Shown here in pieces: positions 1 to 5,587 of a stretch of 11,237 nucleotides of DNA. The stretch lies in assembly GCA_005880345.1 (NCBI GenBank), contig VBGE01000024.1:1-11237 (forward strand), written 5' to 3'. The stretch's first letter is position 1. Each line of letters begins with the position of its first letter. The DNA comes from Chloroflexota bacterium. GTDB taxonomy: Bacteria > Chloroflexota > Dormibacteria > Dormibacterales > Dormibacteraceae. The position numbers were made by a program, and so were the translations under genes. Below the pieces are notes generated by a model that searched no databases, was not told the origin of the DNA, and was given only the letters and a program-made list of their open reading frames with translations.

Positions 1-2
1 AG

Positions 3-674
3 CTCGGCAGCGCGCCCAACCTGATCACAGGATCGGATTACCTCGCGGCGGCCAAGGACCCACACTGGGCGGCTTCGTACAGCTTCCTGCCCTCGCAGCC
101 AAACAACGCCGACTACCCATACGAGGGCTACCTGTTCCCGGACACGTACCTCGTCGACCCCGCGGCCGGCGCCAAGGGCCTGGTCAAAGCTCAGCTCGAC
201 CAGTTCGGAATCGCCTTCAGTGCCGACTGGCGGAGCCAGATCGCGCAGGCGACCGCATCTCGCCCCGCCGAAGACATCAGGTCCATCGTCATCCTGGCCT
301 CGATGGTCGACCGCGAGGCCAACAACAAGACGCCGACCGACCGCGGCAACGTTTGCAGCGTGTACTACAACCGCCTCGCGACCAACACGCCGCTGGGCGT
401 CGACGCGACGCTGCTGTACGCCCTGGGCCGCCTGACCCCCGAGCCGACGGCGGCCGAGCTCAGCCTCGACTCGCCTTACAACACGCGCAAGCACGCCGGC
501 CTCCCGCCAGGCCCGATCAGCAATCCGGGTCGAGCAGCCCTCCAGGCATGCATCAGCCCACCGAAGACGAACTACCTCTTTTACTTCACCGACCGGCAGG
601 GCACCACGCACTTCGAAACCAACCAGCAGCAGTTCGACGCCGACATAGCGAAGTACGGCACGAGCGGAAGCTGA
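3..674 (+). CDS. mltG: Endolytic murein transglycosylase MltG (YceG-like), 3' part
   Basis: The reading frame is open from the window edge, so the N-terminus (membrane anchor and LysM-like part) lies upstream; 223 residues are visible. MltG cleaves nascent glycan strands at the outer face of the cytoplasmic membrane and is thought to set strand length. The family motif EGYLFPDTY appears near residues 42-50. The catalytic region reads LASMVDREANN. Aligned from memory with E. coli MltG (ASIVEKET, catalytic Glu218), the essential Glu is the E of DRE at bases 315-317 and is kept; the preceding Glu is Asp here. The later family blocks YNRL, LGVDATLLY, SPYNTRKHAGLPPGPISNPG and a C-terminal K-T-x-Y-L-F-Y-F segment are all present, so this end is intact. 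The stop (672-674) overlaps the proposed CTG start of aroE. In Actinobacteria mltG also directly precedes aroE. Confidence 0.93.
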   Translation, partial: LGSAPNLITGSDYLAAAKDPHWAASYSFLPSQPNNADYPYEGYLFPDTYLVDPAAGAKGLVKAQLDQFGIAFSADWRSQIAQATASRPAEDIRSIVILASMVDREANNKTPTDRGNVCSVYYNRLATNTPLGVDATLLYALGRLTPEPTAAELSLDSPYNTRKHAGLPPGPISNPGRAALQACISPPKTNYLFYFTDRQGTTHFETNQQQFDADIAKYGTSGS

Positions 675-1444
675 GGGTCTTCTTAGTCGGCAGCGGGATC
701 GCCTACTCGCGCAGCCCAGCCATGCAGAACGCCGCCTTCGAGGCACTTGGCCTCGACTGGACATACGACATGCTCGACGTAGCACCAGGGGCGCTGCGCG
801 ATGAGGTCGCCGGGCTCCGCGCACCAGACGTCGCGGGCGCCAACGTGACCATCCCGTACAAGCAGGCCGTGATGGAGCACCTCGACGTCATCGCCCCCGA
901 AGCGCTGCGCGCGCGAGCTGTCAACACCATCGTCAACGAAGGCGGGCGGCTGGGCGGATACAACACCGACATCCCCGCCATCCGAGCCGCAGTCGAGCAG
1001 GTCGGGGTCGATCCGGAGGCGGCCAACGCGGTGATCCTCGGCGCGGGTGGGGCCGCGAGGGCGGCCGCGGCGGCCCTCCTGGGCGCCCACCTGACGTTCG
1101 TCGCCCGAAACCCGGCGGATGCCGACGTCCCCGGCCGGACGGTCGCGTGGAGCGACCGGTCGGTGCCGGCACTGACACGCTCGGCGGACCTGTTGATCAA
1201 CGCCACGCCGCTGGGCCGCCATGAAGAGATGCCGCTCAGGCCGGCCGCGCTGCCCAGGTCGGGCGCGGTGATCGACCTGGTCTATGTCACGGGCGGGACG
1301 CCGCTCGTGCGCAAGGCGCGCTCCCTCGGCCTGCCGACGGTCGACGGCTGGGAGGTGCTGCTGACGCAGGGTGCCATCTCGTTCTTGATGTGGACCGGAG
1401 AGAGCGCGCCGCTCGACGCGATGCGCGAAACTCTCCAGCCGTGA
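671..1444 (+). CDS. aroE: Shikimate dehydrogenase AroE (CTG start proposed)
   Basis: AroE reduces 3-dehydroshikimate to shikimate with NADPH in the cytoplasm. The 257-residue product has the whole family plan: shikimate-binding SRSP (13-16), NVTIPYK with catalytic Lys64, NTD with catalytic Asp100, a nucleotide-binding GAGGAAR loop (124-130), NATPLG, and a C-terminal LTQGAISF block. The first loop reads GSGIAYSRSP, where most relatives have a His before the SxS. There is no ATG, GTG or TTG in frame at the right place. The next ATG (722) would remove the substrate-binding serines, and the nearest upstream ATG (548) lies deep inside mltG and adds about 41 unrelated residues. CTG at 671 gives (M)RVFLVG, exactly where the first beta strand should begin, and forms a CTGA overlap with the mltG stop. 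The function is secure; the start is inferred. Confidence 0.93.
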   Translation: MRVFLVGSGIAYSRSPAMQNAAFEALGLDWTYDMLDVAPGALRDEVAGLRAPDVAGANVTIPYKQAVMEHLDVIAPEALRARAVNTIVNEGGRLGGYNTDIPAIRAAVEQVGVDPEAANAVILGAGGAARAAAAALLGAHLTFVARNPADADVPGRTVAWSDRSVPALTRSADLLINATPLGRHEEMPLRPAALPRSGAVIDLVYVTGGTPLVRKARSLGLPTVDGWEVLLTQGAISFLMWTGESAPLDAMRETLQP

Positions 1445-2127
1445 ATCAGCTCGTCATCGCGATCCTCTGGGCCATCGTCGGCGCGGCGGCGGGTCTCGGC
1501 ATCCGCTGGGGCTCCGTCAAGCTCGCGCGCCTAGAGGGTCTGGAGCCAGCCAGCAAGTGGTGGCAGCGGTTCGGACCGCCGGTGCTGGCAGCCGCAGTCT
1601 TCGCCGTCTACGGCTACGAGCTCAGCTCGTTCGCCGTCCTGCTGGTGCGCAGCGTCTTCGCGCTTGTCCTGGTCCAGGTCGTCTTCTTCGACTTTGAGCA
1701 CCACCTGATCCTCGACCGCGTCATGTTTCCCGCGATGGGCCTCGCGGTGCTGGTCGCGATCCTGGGCAAGCCGTACTGGCCCGGCGGCACGATCCTCGAC
1801 CGGGGACACGAGCTGTTCGGCCGGCCCATCCTCGACGCGGTCATCATCGGAGTGGTCACGGGCCTGGTCTTCCTGTTTCTCGCCCTGGTCGGGGGAGCGA
1901 TCTTCAAGGCCGAGGCGCTCGGCTTCGGCGACGTCAAGCTCGCCACCTTCATGGGCCTGCTCATGGGCTGGCCGTACACGTTCACCGCCATCTTCTACGG
2001 CGTCGTCCTGGCCGCTTTCGGCGCCCTCGTCTTCATCGTCACCCACCGGTCGATGAGGGGGACGATCGCGTACGGACCCTACCTCGCGGCAGGCGCCCTG
2101 ATTGTTCTTTTGCTCCTGCCTGTTTAA
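1441..2127 (+). CDS. Prepilin peptidase, A24 family (PilD/TadV-like membrane aspartyl protease)
   Basis: This 228-residue polytopic membrane protein matches type IV prepilin peptidases, which cut the leader peptide from pilins or pseudopilins at the cytoplasmic face. The second catalytic motif is canonical: GFGDVKL with Asp164. The first is FDFEHHLILD, with Asp84 as the probable catalytic residue; the Pro normally found in the following I-P-D is Leu91. Hydrophobic segments lie near residues 3-16, 40-55, 60-82, 94-103, 134-155, 175-200 and 210-228. The N-terminal part has no CxxC pairs, so the zinc-binding/methyltransferase-type domain of classical PilD is absent or reduced. GTG at 1441 overlaps the aroE stop as GTGA, so translation is probably coupled. 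No pilin or secretion gene lies in this window. A prepilin peptidase beside aroE is also known from Actinobacteria. The specific substrate is unknown. Confidence 0.85.
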   Translation: MNQLVIAILWAIVGAAAGLGIRWGSVKLARLEGLEPASKWWQRFGPPVLAAAVFAVYGYELSSFAVLLVRSVFALVLVQVVFFDFEHHLILDRVMFPAMGLAVLVAILGKPYWPGGTILDRGHELFGRPILDAVIIGVVTGLVFLFLALVGGAIFKAEALGFGDVKLATFMGLLMGWPYTFTAIFYGVVLAAFGALVFIVTHRSMRGTIAYGPYLAAGALIVLLLLPV

Positions 2128-2129
2128 AT
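2102..2129 (+). promoter_or_regulatory. Possible internal promoter at the end of the prepilin peptidase gene
   Basis: An AT-rich stretch, unusual in this GC-rich window, ends the prepilin peptidase gene. TTGTTC (2102-2107, 3 of 6 matches to a sigma70 -35) is followed after 16 bases by TTAAAT (2124-2129, 4 of 6 matches to a -10). The next ATG begins only 8 bases later and has no Shine-Dalgarno sequence, so a transcript from here would be leaderless or nearly so. The matches are weak and the overlap with coding sequence means this is only a candidate. Confidence 0.25.
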
Positions 2130-2137
2130 ATGCGGCC

Positions 2138-2692
2138 ATGAGAAAGCTCCTGCCCGGTGAGAACCTCGTCCTCCAAGACCACCCGCACTGGATCACGATC
2201 GTCGGCAGCCTGGTCGTGCCTGTGATCCTTCTCGTCCTCATCGCCGTCGCCGACTTCACGATCCTGTATCCCCAGGCCAACGGGAGCGGCCTCTACGTGC
2301 CGAGCCTTCGCAAGATCCTGAGCTTCGGCGTCATCGCCCTCGCCCTTCTATGGCTCATCGTCGTCTGGATTCGCTGGCGGTCGATCACCTACACGCTGAC
2401 CGATCAGCGGATCGCGATCGAGACCGGCGTGTTCGGCCGGCAGGAGAAGATCATCCCCATCGACCGCGTGCAGGACTGCACCACCAAGCAGTCGATCTTC
2501 GGCCGGATCCTCGGCTATGGACGCGTCGAGGTCGACGCGGCGGGCTCGCAGGGCGCGGAGGTGCTGGATCACCTGCCAAAGCCGGGCGAGTTCCGCGACC
2601 AGGTCTTTGTCCAGTCGGAGAGACGGCGTGGCGGCGGTATGCCTGCGGCGCCTGCGGCCGCGCCCATTCCGGCGAATCCCAGCGGCGTCTAG
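2138..2692 (+). CDS. Membrane-anchored bacterial PH-domain protein (YdbS/bPH2 type)
   Basis: The 184-residue product has two hydrophobic segments (about residues 17-44 and 63-83) followed by a bacterial PH domain. The domain shows the usual start YTLTDQRIAIETGVFGR, then KIIPIDRVQD and a turn-rich RILGYGRVEVDAAG block, typical of the YdbS-like bPH2 family. The tail (about 160-184) is rich in Arg, Gly, Ala and Pro and is probably disordered. Members of this family are membrane proteins of mostly unknown function; a role in envelope homeostasis would be a guess. ATG 2138 was chosen because it leads straight into the short MRKLLPGENLVLQDHPHW leader common in the family. It lies 10 bases after the previous stop and has no recognisable ribosome binding site. 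The 3' end overlaps the proposed aroK start by 65 bases. In related operons aroC often occupies the position before aroK. Confidence 0.8.
   Translation: MRKLLPGENLVLQDHPHWITIVGSLVVPVILLVLIAVADFTILYPQANGSGLYVPSLRKILSFGVIALALLWLIVVWIRWRSITYTLTDQRIAIETGVFGRQEKIIPIDRVQDCTTKQSIFGRILGYGRVEVDAAGSQGAEVLDHLPKPGEFRDQVFVQSERRRGGGMPAAPAAAPIPANPSGV
2617..2623 (+). promoter_or_regulatory. Ribosome binding site deciding the aroK start
   Basis: GGAGAGA sits inside the PH-protein gene; its GGAG core ends 7 bases before the in-frame GTG at 2628. It is one of the clearest Shine-Dalgarno sequences in the window. It is the main reason to start aroK at 2628, because no usual start codon exists closer to the P-loop. 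Confidence 0.45.
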
Positions 2693-3194
2693 CTCAACCA
2701 GAAGGCCGCTCGCGCTGCTCGGCTTCATGGGGTCGGGCAAAACGCTCGTCGGCGGGCTGGTCGCGCAGCGCGGCCGGGCGCAGTTTTTCGACCTGGACCA
2801 CCTGGTCGAGGACGAGGCAGGCATGTCGGTGGCCGAGATCTTCGCCACTCACAGCGAGGCGGCCTTCCGCGCCTTCGAGAAGCAGACCCTGCCGCGGTTG
2901 CTGCAGCCTGGAGCCGTGGTCGCTCTGGGTGGTGGGGTGGTGATGGACGACGACAACTGGAGCCTCATCAGCGACAAGGCGATGACGGTGCATCTCGATG
3001 TGCCGTTCCCGGTCGTCTGGGAACGCATCAAAAACCTGGGCACGCGCCCGCTGGTCGCCAACCGAAGCGCGTCCGAGGTGGAGGAGCTCTACGATCTCCG
3101 GCGCCCGCGTTACGAGCAGGCGAAGCACCGTGTCGATGGCACGCGGCCGGCCGGCGACGTGGCCGATGAGGTGTTGCAGCTGTGGTCCGCCTGA
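2628..3194 (+). CDS. aroK: Shikimate kinase AroK
   Basis: AroK phosphorylates shikimate at the 3-hydroxyl using ATP. The 188-residue model has the P-loop GFMGSGKT (32-39), the shikimate-binding DLD (55-57), Arg81 in FRAFE, the GGG loop (101-103) that binds shikimate, the lid arginine in TRPL (Arg140) and the RxPxY element (Arg158). The core therefore looks active. The start is uncertain. Between the upstream stop at 2692 and the P-loop there is no ATG, GTG or TTG in frame, and ATG 2727 lies inside the P-loop itself. GTG 2628 has a good Shine-Dalgarno sequence but adds about 30 Arg-rich residues before the first beta strand and overlaps the previous gene by 65 bases. A rare start such as ATC 2676, or a sequence error upstream, cannot be excluded. 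The 3' end overlaps aroB by 13 bases. Confidence 0.9.
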   Translation: MAAVCLRRLRPRPFRRIPAASSSTRRPLALLGFMGSGKTLVGGLVAQRGRAQFFDLDHLVEDEAGMSVAEIFATHSEAAFRAFEKQTLPRLLQPGAVVALGGGVVMDDDNWSLISDKAMTVHLDVPFPVVWERIKNLGTRPLVANRSASEVEELYDLRRPRYEQAKHRVDGTRPAGDVADEVLQLWSA

Positions 3195-4258
3195 TCCTCG
3201 ACTCGTCGTCAGGCGGCTACCCGGTGCTGATCGGCACCAACCTCAACCGCAACCTGCGCGACGTCGTCACGCGCCTCGACCCGACCGGCGCGGCGATCGT
3301 GACCGACAGCAACGTCAGGCCCTGGGCGCTGAAGGTGGGCAAGGCGATCAAGCGCGCCGGCCTGAAGACGGGCATCCACGCCATTCCCGCCGGGGAACGG
3401 TCGAAGTCGATGACACAGCTCCAGAGCGTGCTCGCGTTCCTCGAGCGCCAGCGCATCGATCGCGGCGGCATCGTCATCGCGGTTGGCGGCGGGACGGTGG
3501 GCGACCTCGCCGGCCTGGCGGCGTCGATGTGGCAGCGAGGCGTCCGGCTCGTGTCGGTGCCCACGACGCTGCTGGCGATGGTGGACTCGAGCATCGGCGG
3601 CAAGACCGGAGTGAACGGCCGGCGCTCGAAGAATGCGATCGGCACCTTCTGGCAGCCATCGGCGGTGATCTCCGACATAGCCGCCATCGAGTCGCTCCCC
3701 GAGCCCGCCTATCGGGATGCCTTCGCCGAGGTTGTAAAGTACGCCGTCGCCATGGACCGAAGCCTCTTCGACCTTCTCCAGCGCAACAGCCCTCGGCTCC
3801 TCGAGCGTGACAGCTCGATGCTCGAGCGGGTCGTCTTTCGCTGCGTCGCCGCCAAGGCCCTGATCGTGGCCAAGGACGAACGAGACCGCGGGCCGCGCGC
3901 AATCCTGAACTACGGCCATACGGCCGGGCACGCCCTCGAGGCGGCGACCGCCTTTCGCGTCACGCACGGCCGGGCCGTCGCCTTCGGCATGCGGGTGGCC
4001 GCACGCATCTCTGTCTCGATGGATCTCTGCAGCAAGCGCGTCGCCGAATCCCAGGATGGGCTGCTCACGGCCCTCGGCCTGCCGGACAAGCCACCACACG
4101 CCGACCCCAAACGCGTGCTCGCGGCGGTCGCGCTGGACAAGAAGGCCAGGCGCGGCAAGGTCGCGTGGGTCATGCCGCGGCGCATCGGGCATGCCGAGAT
4201 CGGCCACGCGGTCCCCGGCGCCCTGGTCCGTCGCGTCATCACCAGGTCCCTGGCATGA
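3182..4258 (+). CDS. aroB: 3-Dehydroquinate synthase AroB
   Basis: AroB converts DAHP to 3-dehydroquinate, the second step of the shikimate pathway, using NAD and a divalent metal. The 358 residues are normal for the family. Visible motifs are the NAD-binding GGGTVGD near residues 102-108, the strongly conserved PTTLLAMVDSSIGGKTGVN block (about 128-146), FAEVVKYA, and NYGHTAGHALE. By position the metal ligands are Glu183, His246 and His262, matching the Glu-His-His set known for the enzyme. GTG 3182 was chosen because it gives a short VRLILDSSSGGYPVLIG leader of the expected length; it overlaps the aroK stop by 13 bases. The stop overlaps the aroQ ATG as ATGA, so kinase, synthase and dehydratase are probably translated from one message. 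Confidence 0.96.
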   Translation: MVRLILDSSSGGYPVLIGTNLNRNLRDVVTRLDPTGAAIVTDSNVRPWALKVGKAIKRAGLKTGIHAIPAGERSKSMTQLQSVLAFLERQRIDRGGIVIAVGGGTVGDLAGLAASMWQRGVRLVSVPTTLLAMVDSSIGGKTGVNGRRSKNAIGTFWQPSAVISDIAAIESLPEPAYRDAFAEVVKYAVAMDRSLFDLLQRNSPRLLERDSSMLERVVFRCVAAKALIVAKDERDRGPRAILNYGHTAGHALEAATAFRVTHGRAVAFGMRVAARISVSMDLCSKRVAESQDGLLTALGLPDKPPHADPKRVLAAVALDKKARRGKVAWVMPRRIGHAEIGHAVPGALVRRVITRSLA

Positions 4259-4689
4259 AGCGCGTCGTGATCGTCAACGGTCCGAACCTGAACCTGCTGG
4301 GCAAGCGCGAGCCTCACATCTACGGGACCCGGTCCCAAGAAGACCTGAAGCAGGTCGTCCAGGACCGGGCGGGCAAGCTCGGTTTCGAGGTCAGCTTCTT
4401 CCAGAGCAATCACGAGGGGGAGCTGATCGACTTCCTCCAGAAGGAGGGTCCCGGCTCGGCCGGCATCGTCATCAATCCGGGCGCGTTGTCCCACTACTCA
4501 CTGGCGCTCTACGATTGCCTGCAGGCACTCGCGCTTCCGGTCGTGGAGGTTCATCTTTCCAACATCCACGCGCGCGAGGAGTTCCGTTCCCGAAGCGTGA
4601 CCGCGCGCGCCGCGCGCGGCGTGATTACCGGCCTTGGATTTGCGGGATATGAATTGGCACTGGAGTTTTTGGCCACAGAGCAGAAGTGA
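4255..4689 (+). CDS. aroQ: Type II 3-dehydroquinate dehydratase AroQ
   Basis: This 144-residue enzyme dehydrates 3-dehydroquinate to 3-dehydroshikimate and is the dodecameric type II form, unrelated to AroD. The opening VNGPNLNLLGKREPHIYG carries the flexible-loop Arg18 and catalytic Tyr23. QSNHEGELID follows, then NPGALSHYSLALYD with His80, and EVHLSNIHAREEFR with catalytic His100 and Arg111. These correspond to Arg19, Tyr24, His81, His101 and Arg112 of the M. tuberculosis enzyme. No key residue is missing. ATG 4255 is fixed by the ATGA overlap with aroB and the immediate start of the first beta strand. The stop overlaps the efp GTG as GTGA. Together with aroB, aroE and aroK it supplies DAHP-to-shikimate-3-phosphate. 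Confidence 0.97.
   Translation: MKRVVIVNGPNLNLLGKREPHIYGTRSQEDLKQVVQDRAGKLGFEVSFFQSNHEGELIDFLQKEGPGSAGIVINPGALSHYSLALYDCLQALALPVVEVHLSNIHAREEFRSRSVTARAARGVITGLGFAGYELALEFLATEQK
4601..4619. repeat. Perfect 19-base CG palindrome inside aroQ
   Basis: CCGCGCGCGCCGCGCGCGG is a perfect inverted repeat of two 9-base arms around one central base, made of alternating C and G. It encodes the TARAARG stretch of AroQ. A shorter CGCGCGCG run lies about 35 bases upstream (4569-4576). It is most simply explained by GC-rich Ala and Arg codons; a Z-DNA or hairpin role is speculation. Confidence 0.6.
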
Positions 4690-5141
4690 TTTCAACCAAC
4701 GACTTTCGCAACGGCACGATGTTCGAGATGGACGGGCAGCTCCTGTCCATCGTTACCGTCGAGCACATCAAGCTCGCCCGCGCGGGCGCGGTCATCAAGG
4801 CCAAGCTGCGCAACGTGCTGACCGGCTCGATCTTCGAGCAGAGCTTCCGCAGCGGTGACAAGTACAAGACCGCCCGCATCGACCGCCACGACTGCACCTA
4901 CCTGTACTCCGACGGCAGCCACCACTACTTCATGGATTCCAAGACTTACGACCAGGTGGCGGTGGACGAGGACATGCTCACCGACGTGATCCCCTTTCTC
5001 AAGGAGGGCAGTGAGGCGTATCTGCTGCGCCATGACGATCGCCTCATCGGCGTGGAGCTGCCGATCATCGTCGAGCTGAAGGTGGCCCAGACAGATCCCG
5101 GCTTCAAGGGCGACACGGTTTCCGGTGCGACCAAGCGCTGA
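4686..5141 (+). CDS. efp: Elongation factor P, C-terminally truncated form
   Basis: EF-P binds between the P and E sites and rescues ribosomes stalled on polyproline. Domain I (about 1-64) and the first OB domain (about 65-127) are clear, from STNDFRNG through KLRNVLTG, YMDS-like YFMDSKTYDQV and IGVELP. The product is only 151 residues, against about 185-188 usually. It ends at GDTVSGATKR, where normal EF-P continues with a TKPATLETGA-type stretch and then VDTRTG, so most of domain III is missing. Translation of all three frames after the stop gives nothing like the lost part, so a nearby frameshift is unlikely. The loop tip reads L-A-R-A-G with Arg32, where Lys34 types have P-G-K-G; Arg at this position is known in EarP-rhamnosylated EF-Ps. 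GTG 4686 overlaps the aroQ stop as GTGA. It is either a real short lineage form or a degraded copy. Confidence 0.9.
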   Translation: MISTNDFRNGTMFEMDGQLLSIVTVEHIKLARAGAVIKAKLRNVLTGSIFEQSFRSGDKYKTARIDRHDCTYLYSDGSHHYFMDSKTYDQVAVDEDMLTDVIPFLKEGSEAYLLRHDDRLIGVELPIIVELKVAQTDPGFKGDTVSGATKR

Positions 5142-5236
5142 TCCCTGCGGGACAAGCCCCGATAAGGACGCGCTGCCCGCGCCGACTGATTGCTCCCCGG
5201 AGGGGAGAGGGTGCTCATGGAGTAGGATCGCCTGTT
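5142..5236 (+). promoter_or_regulatory. Only intergenic gap: leader region before the Asp23 gene
   Basis: This 95-base stretch is the only clear break in an otherwise continuous gene chain. It contains a perfect hairpin, CTCCCC-GGA-GGGGAG (5193-5207), whose right arm runs into a Shine-Dalgarno-like GGAGAGG (5204-5210). Six bases later comes a minimal ORF, ATG GAG TAG (5217-5225). AGGA (5224-5227) then lies 9 bases before the Asp23 ATG and could serve as its ribosome binding site. TAGGAT (5223-5228) is also a 4-of-6 match to a -10 box, but no -35 is visible. No T-run follows the hairpin, so it is not a typical intrinsic terminator. Confidence 0.35.
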
Positions 5237-5587
5237 ATGAGTGAGAACGGTTCGCTGGGGGCAGTCCGTGGCGCCAACGAGGTGATCGCAAGCATCGCCG
5301 CGCTGGCCGCATGCGAAGTCGAAGGTGTGGAAGGAATGGACGAGGCCGCGGCTCGTCATTTCGGTGACTGGGTGCGCCGCCAGGCCGCGCATCGCGGCGT
5401 CCGAGTGAACATCGAAGGCGATCGTTCAATCCATCTCGAGGTGTTCATCACGGTCGACTCGGAAGCCAAGCTCGCCGACGTGGCCGCTGCCGTGCAGGCC
5501 AACGTCGTCGAAGCGACCGAGCGCATGCTGGGCCTCGAGGTCGGCGAGGTGAATGTTTTCGTTTCGAGTGTCGCCTTCGCCACATAG
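5237..5587 (+). CDS. Asp23/Gls24 family (DUF322) envelope-stress-type protein
   Basis: The 116-residue soluble protein matches the Asp23/Gls24 fold. It has an N-terminal ANEVIASIAALAACEVEGVEGM segment typical of the family, then VRVNIEGDRSIHLEVFITVD, and a C-terminal VQANVVEATERMLGLEVGEVNVFVSSVAF. Family members act near the membrane in Gram-positives; YqhY-type members are encoded next to nusB, and the same pairing is seen here. YqhY has been linked to control of fatty-acid synthesis in Bacillus, but that role is not shown here. ATG 5237 is the first in-frame start and has AGGA nine bases upstream. Its stop lies 35 bases inside nusB, so the two are likely co-translated. Confidence 0.85.
   Translation: MSENGSLGAVRGANEVIASIAALAACEVEGVEGMDEAAARHFGDWVRRQAAHRGVRVNIEGDRSIHLEVFITVDSEAKLADVAAAVQANVVEATERMLGLEVGEVNVFVSSVAFAT

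Noticed and set aside
353..670. Upstream extension of aroE through mltG
   Set aside because: The extra residues are the out-of-frame reading of conserved mltG codons and are Arg/Pro/His-rich with no homology to AroE. CTG 671 explains the protein without them.
1055..1090. GC-rich near-palindrome in aroE
   Set aside because: The arms around GGCCGCGGC do not pair perfectly, and the stretch is explained by Ala and Arg codons after the nucleotide-binding loop.
1531..2280. Minus-strand open frame (249 codons) opposite the prepilin peptidase
   Set aside because: The sense strand has a clear A24 peptidase with a GxGD motif; the antisense translation is a low-complexity Asp/Glu/Arg-rich shadow.
3209..4207. 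Minus-strand open frame (332 codons) opposite aroB
   Set aside because: AroB is intact with its metal ligands; the antisense product is His/Arg/Gly/Asp-rich without motifs, a GC-codon shadow.
4654..4690. Promoter for efp at the end of aroQ (TTGGCA as -35)
   Set aside because: TTGGCA matches 5 of 6 -35 bases and the region is AT-richer, but no -10-like hexamer occurs at 16-18 bases spacing before the efp start.
5193..5207. Intrinsic terminator after efp
   Set aside because: The stem is perfect but short (6 pairs) and is followed by a purine-rich run, not a T-run.
5142..5236. Frameshifted remainder of the EF-P C-terminus
   Set aside because: The gap is about the size of the missing part, so I translated all three frames. 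None resembles the TLETGA, VPLFI or VDTRTG elements, so a single indel is not supported.
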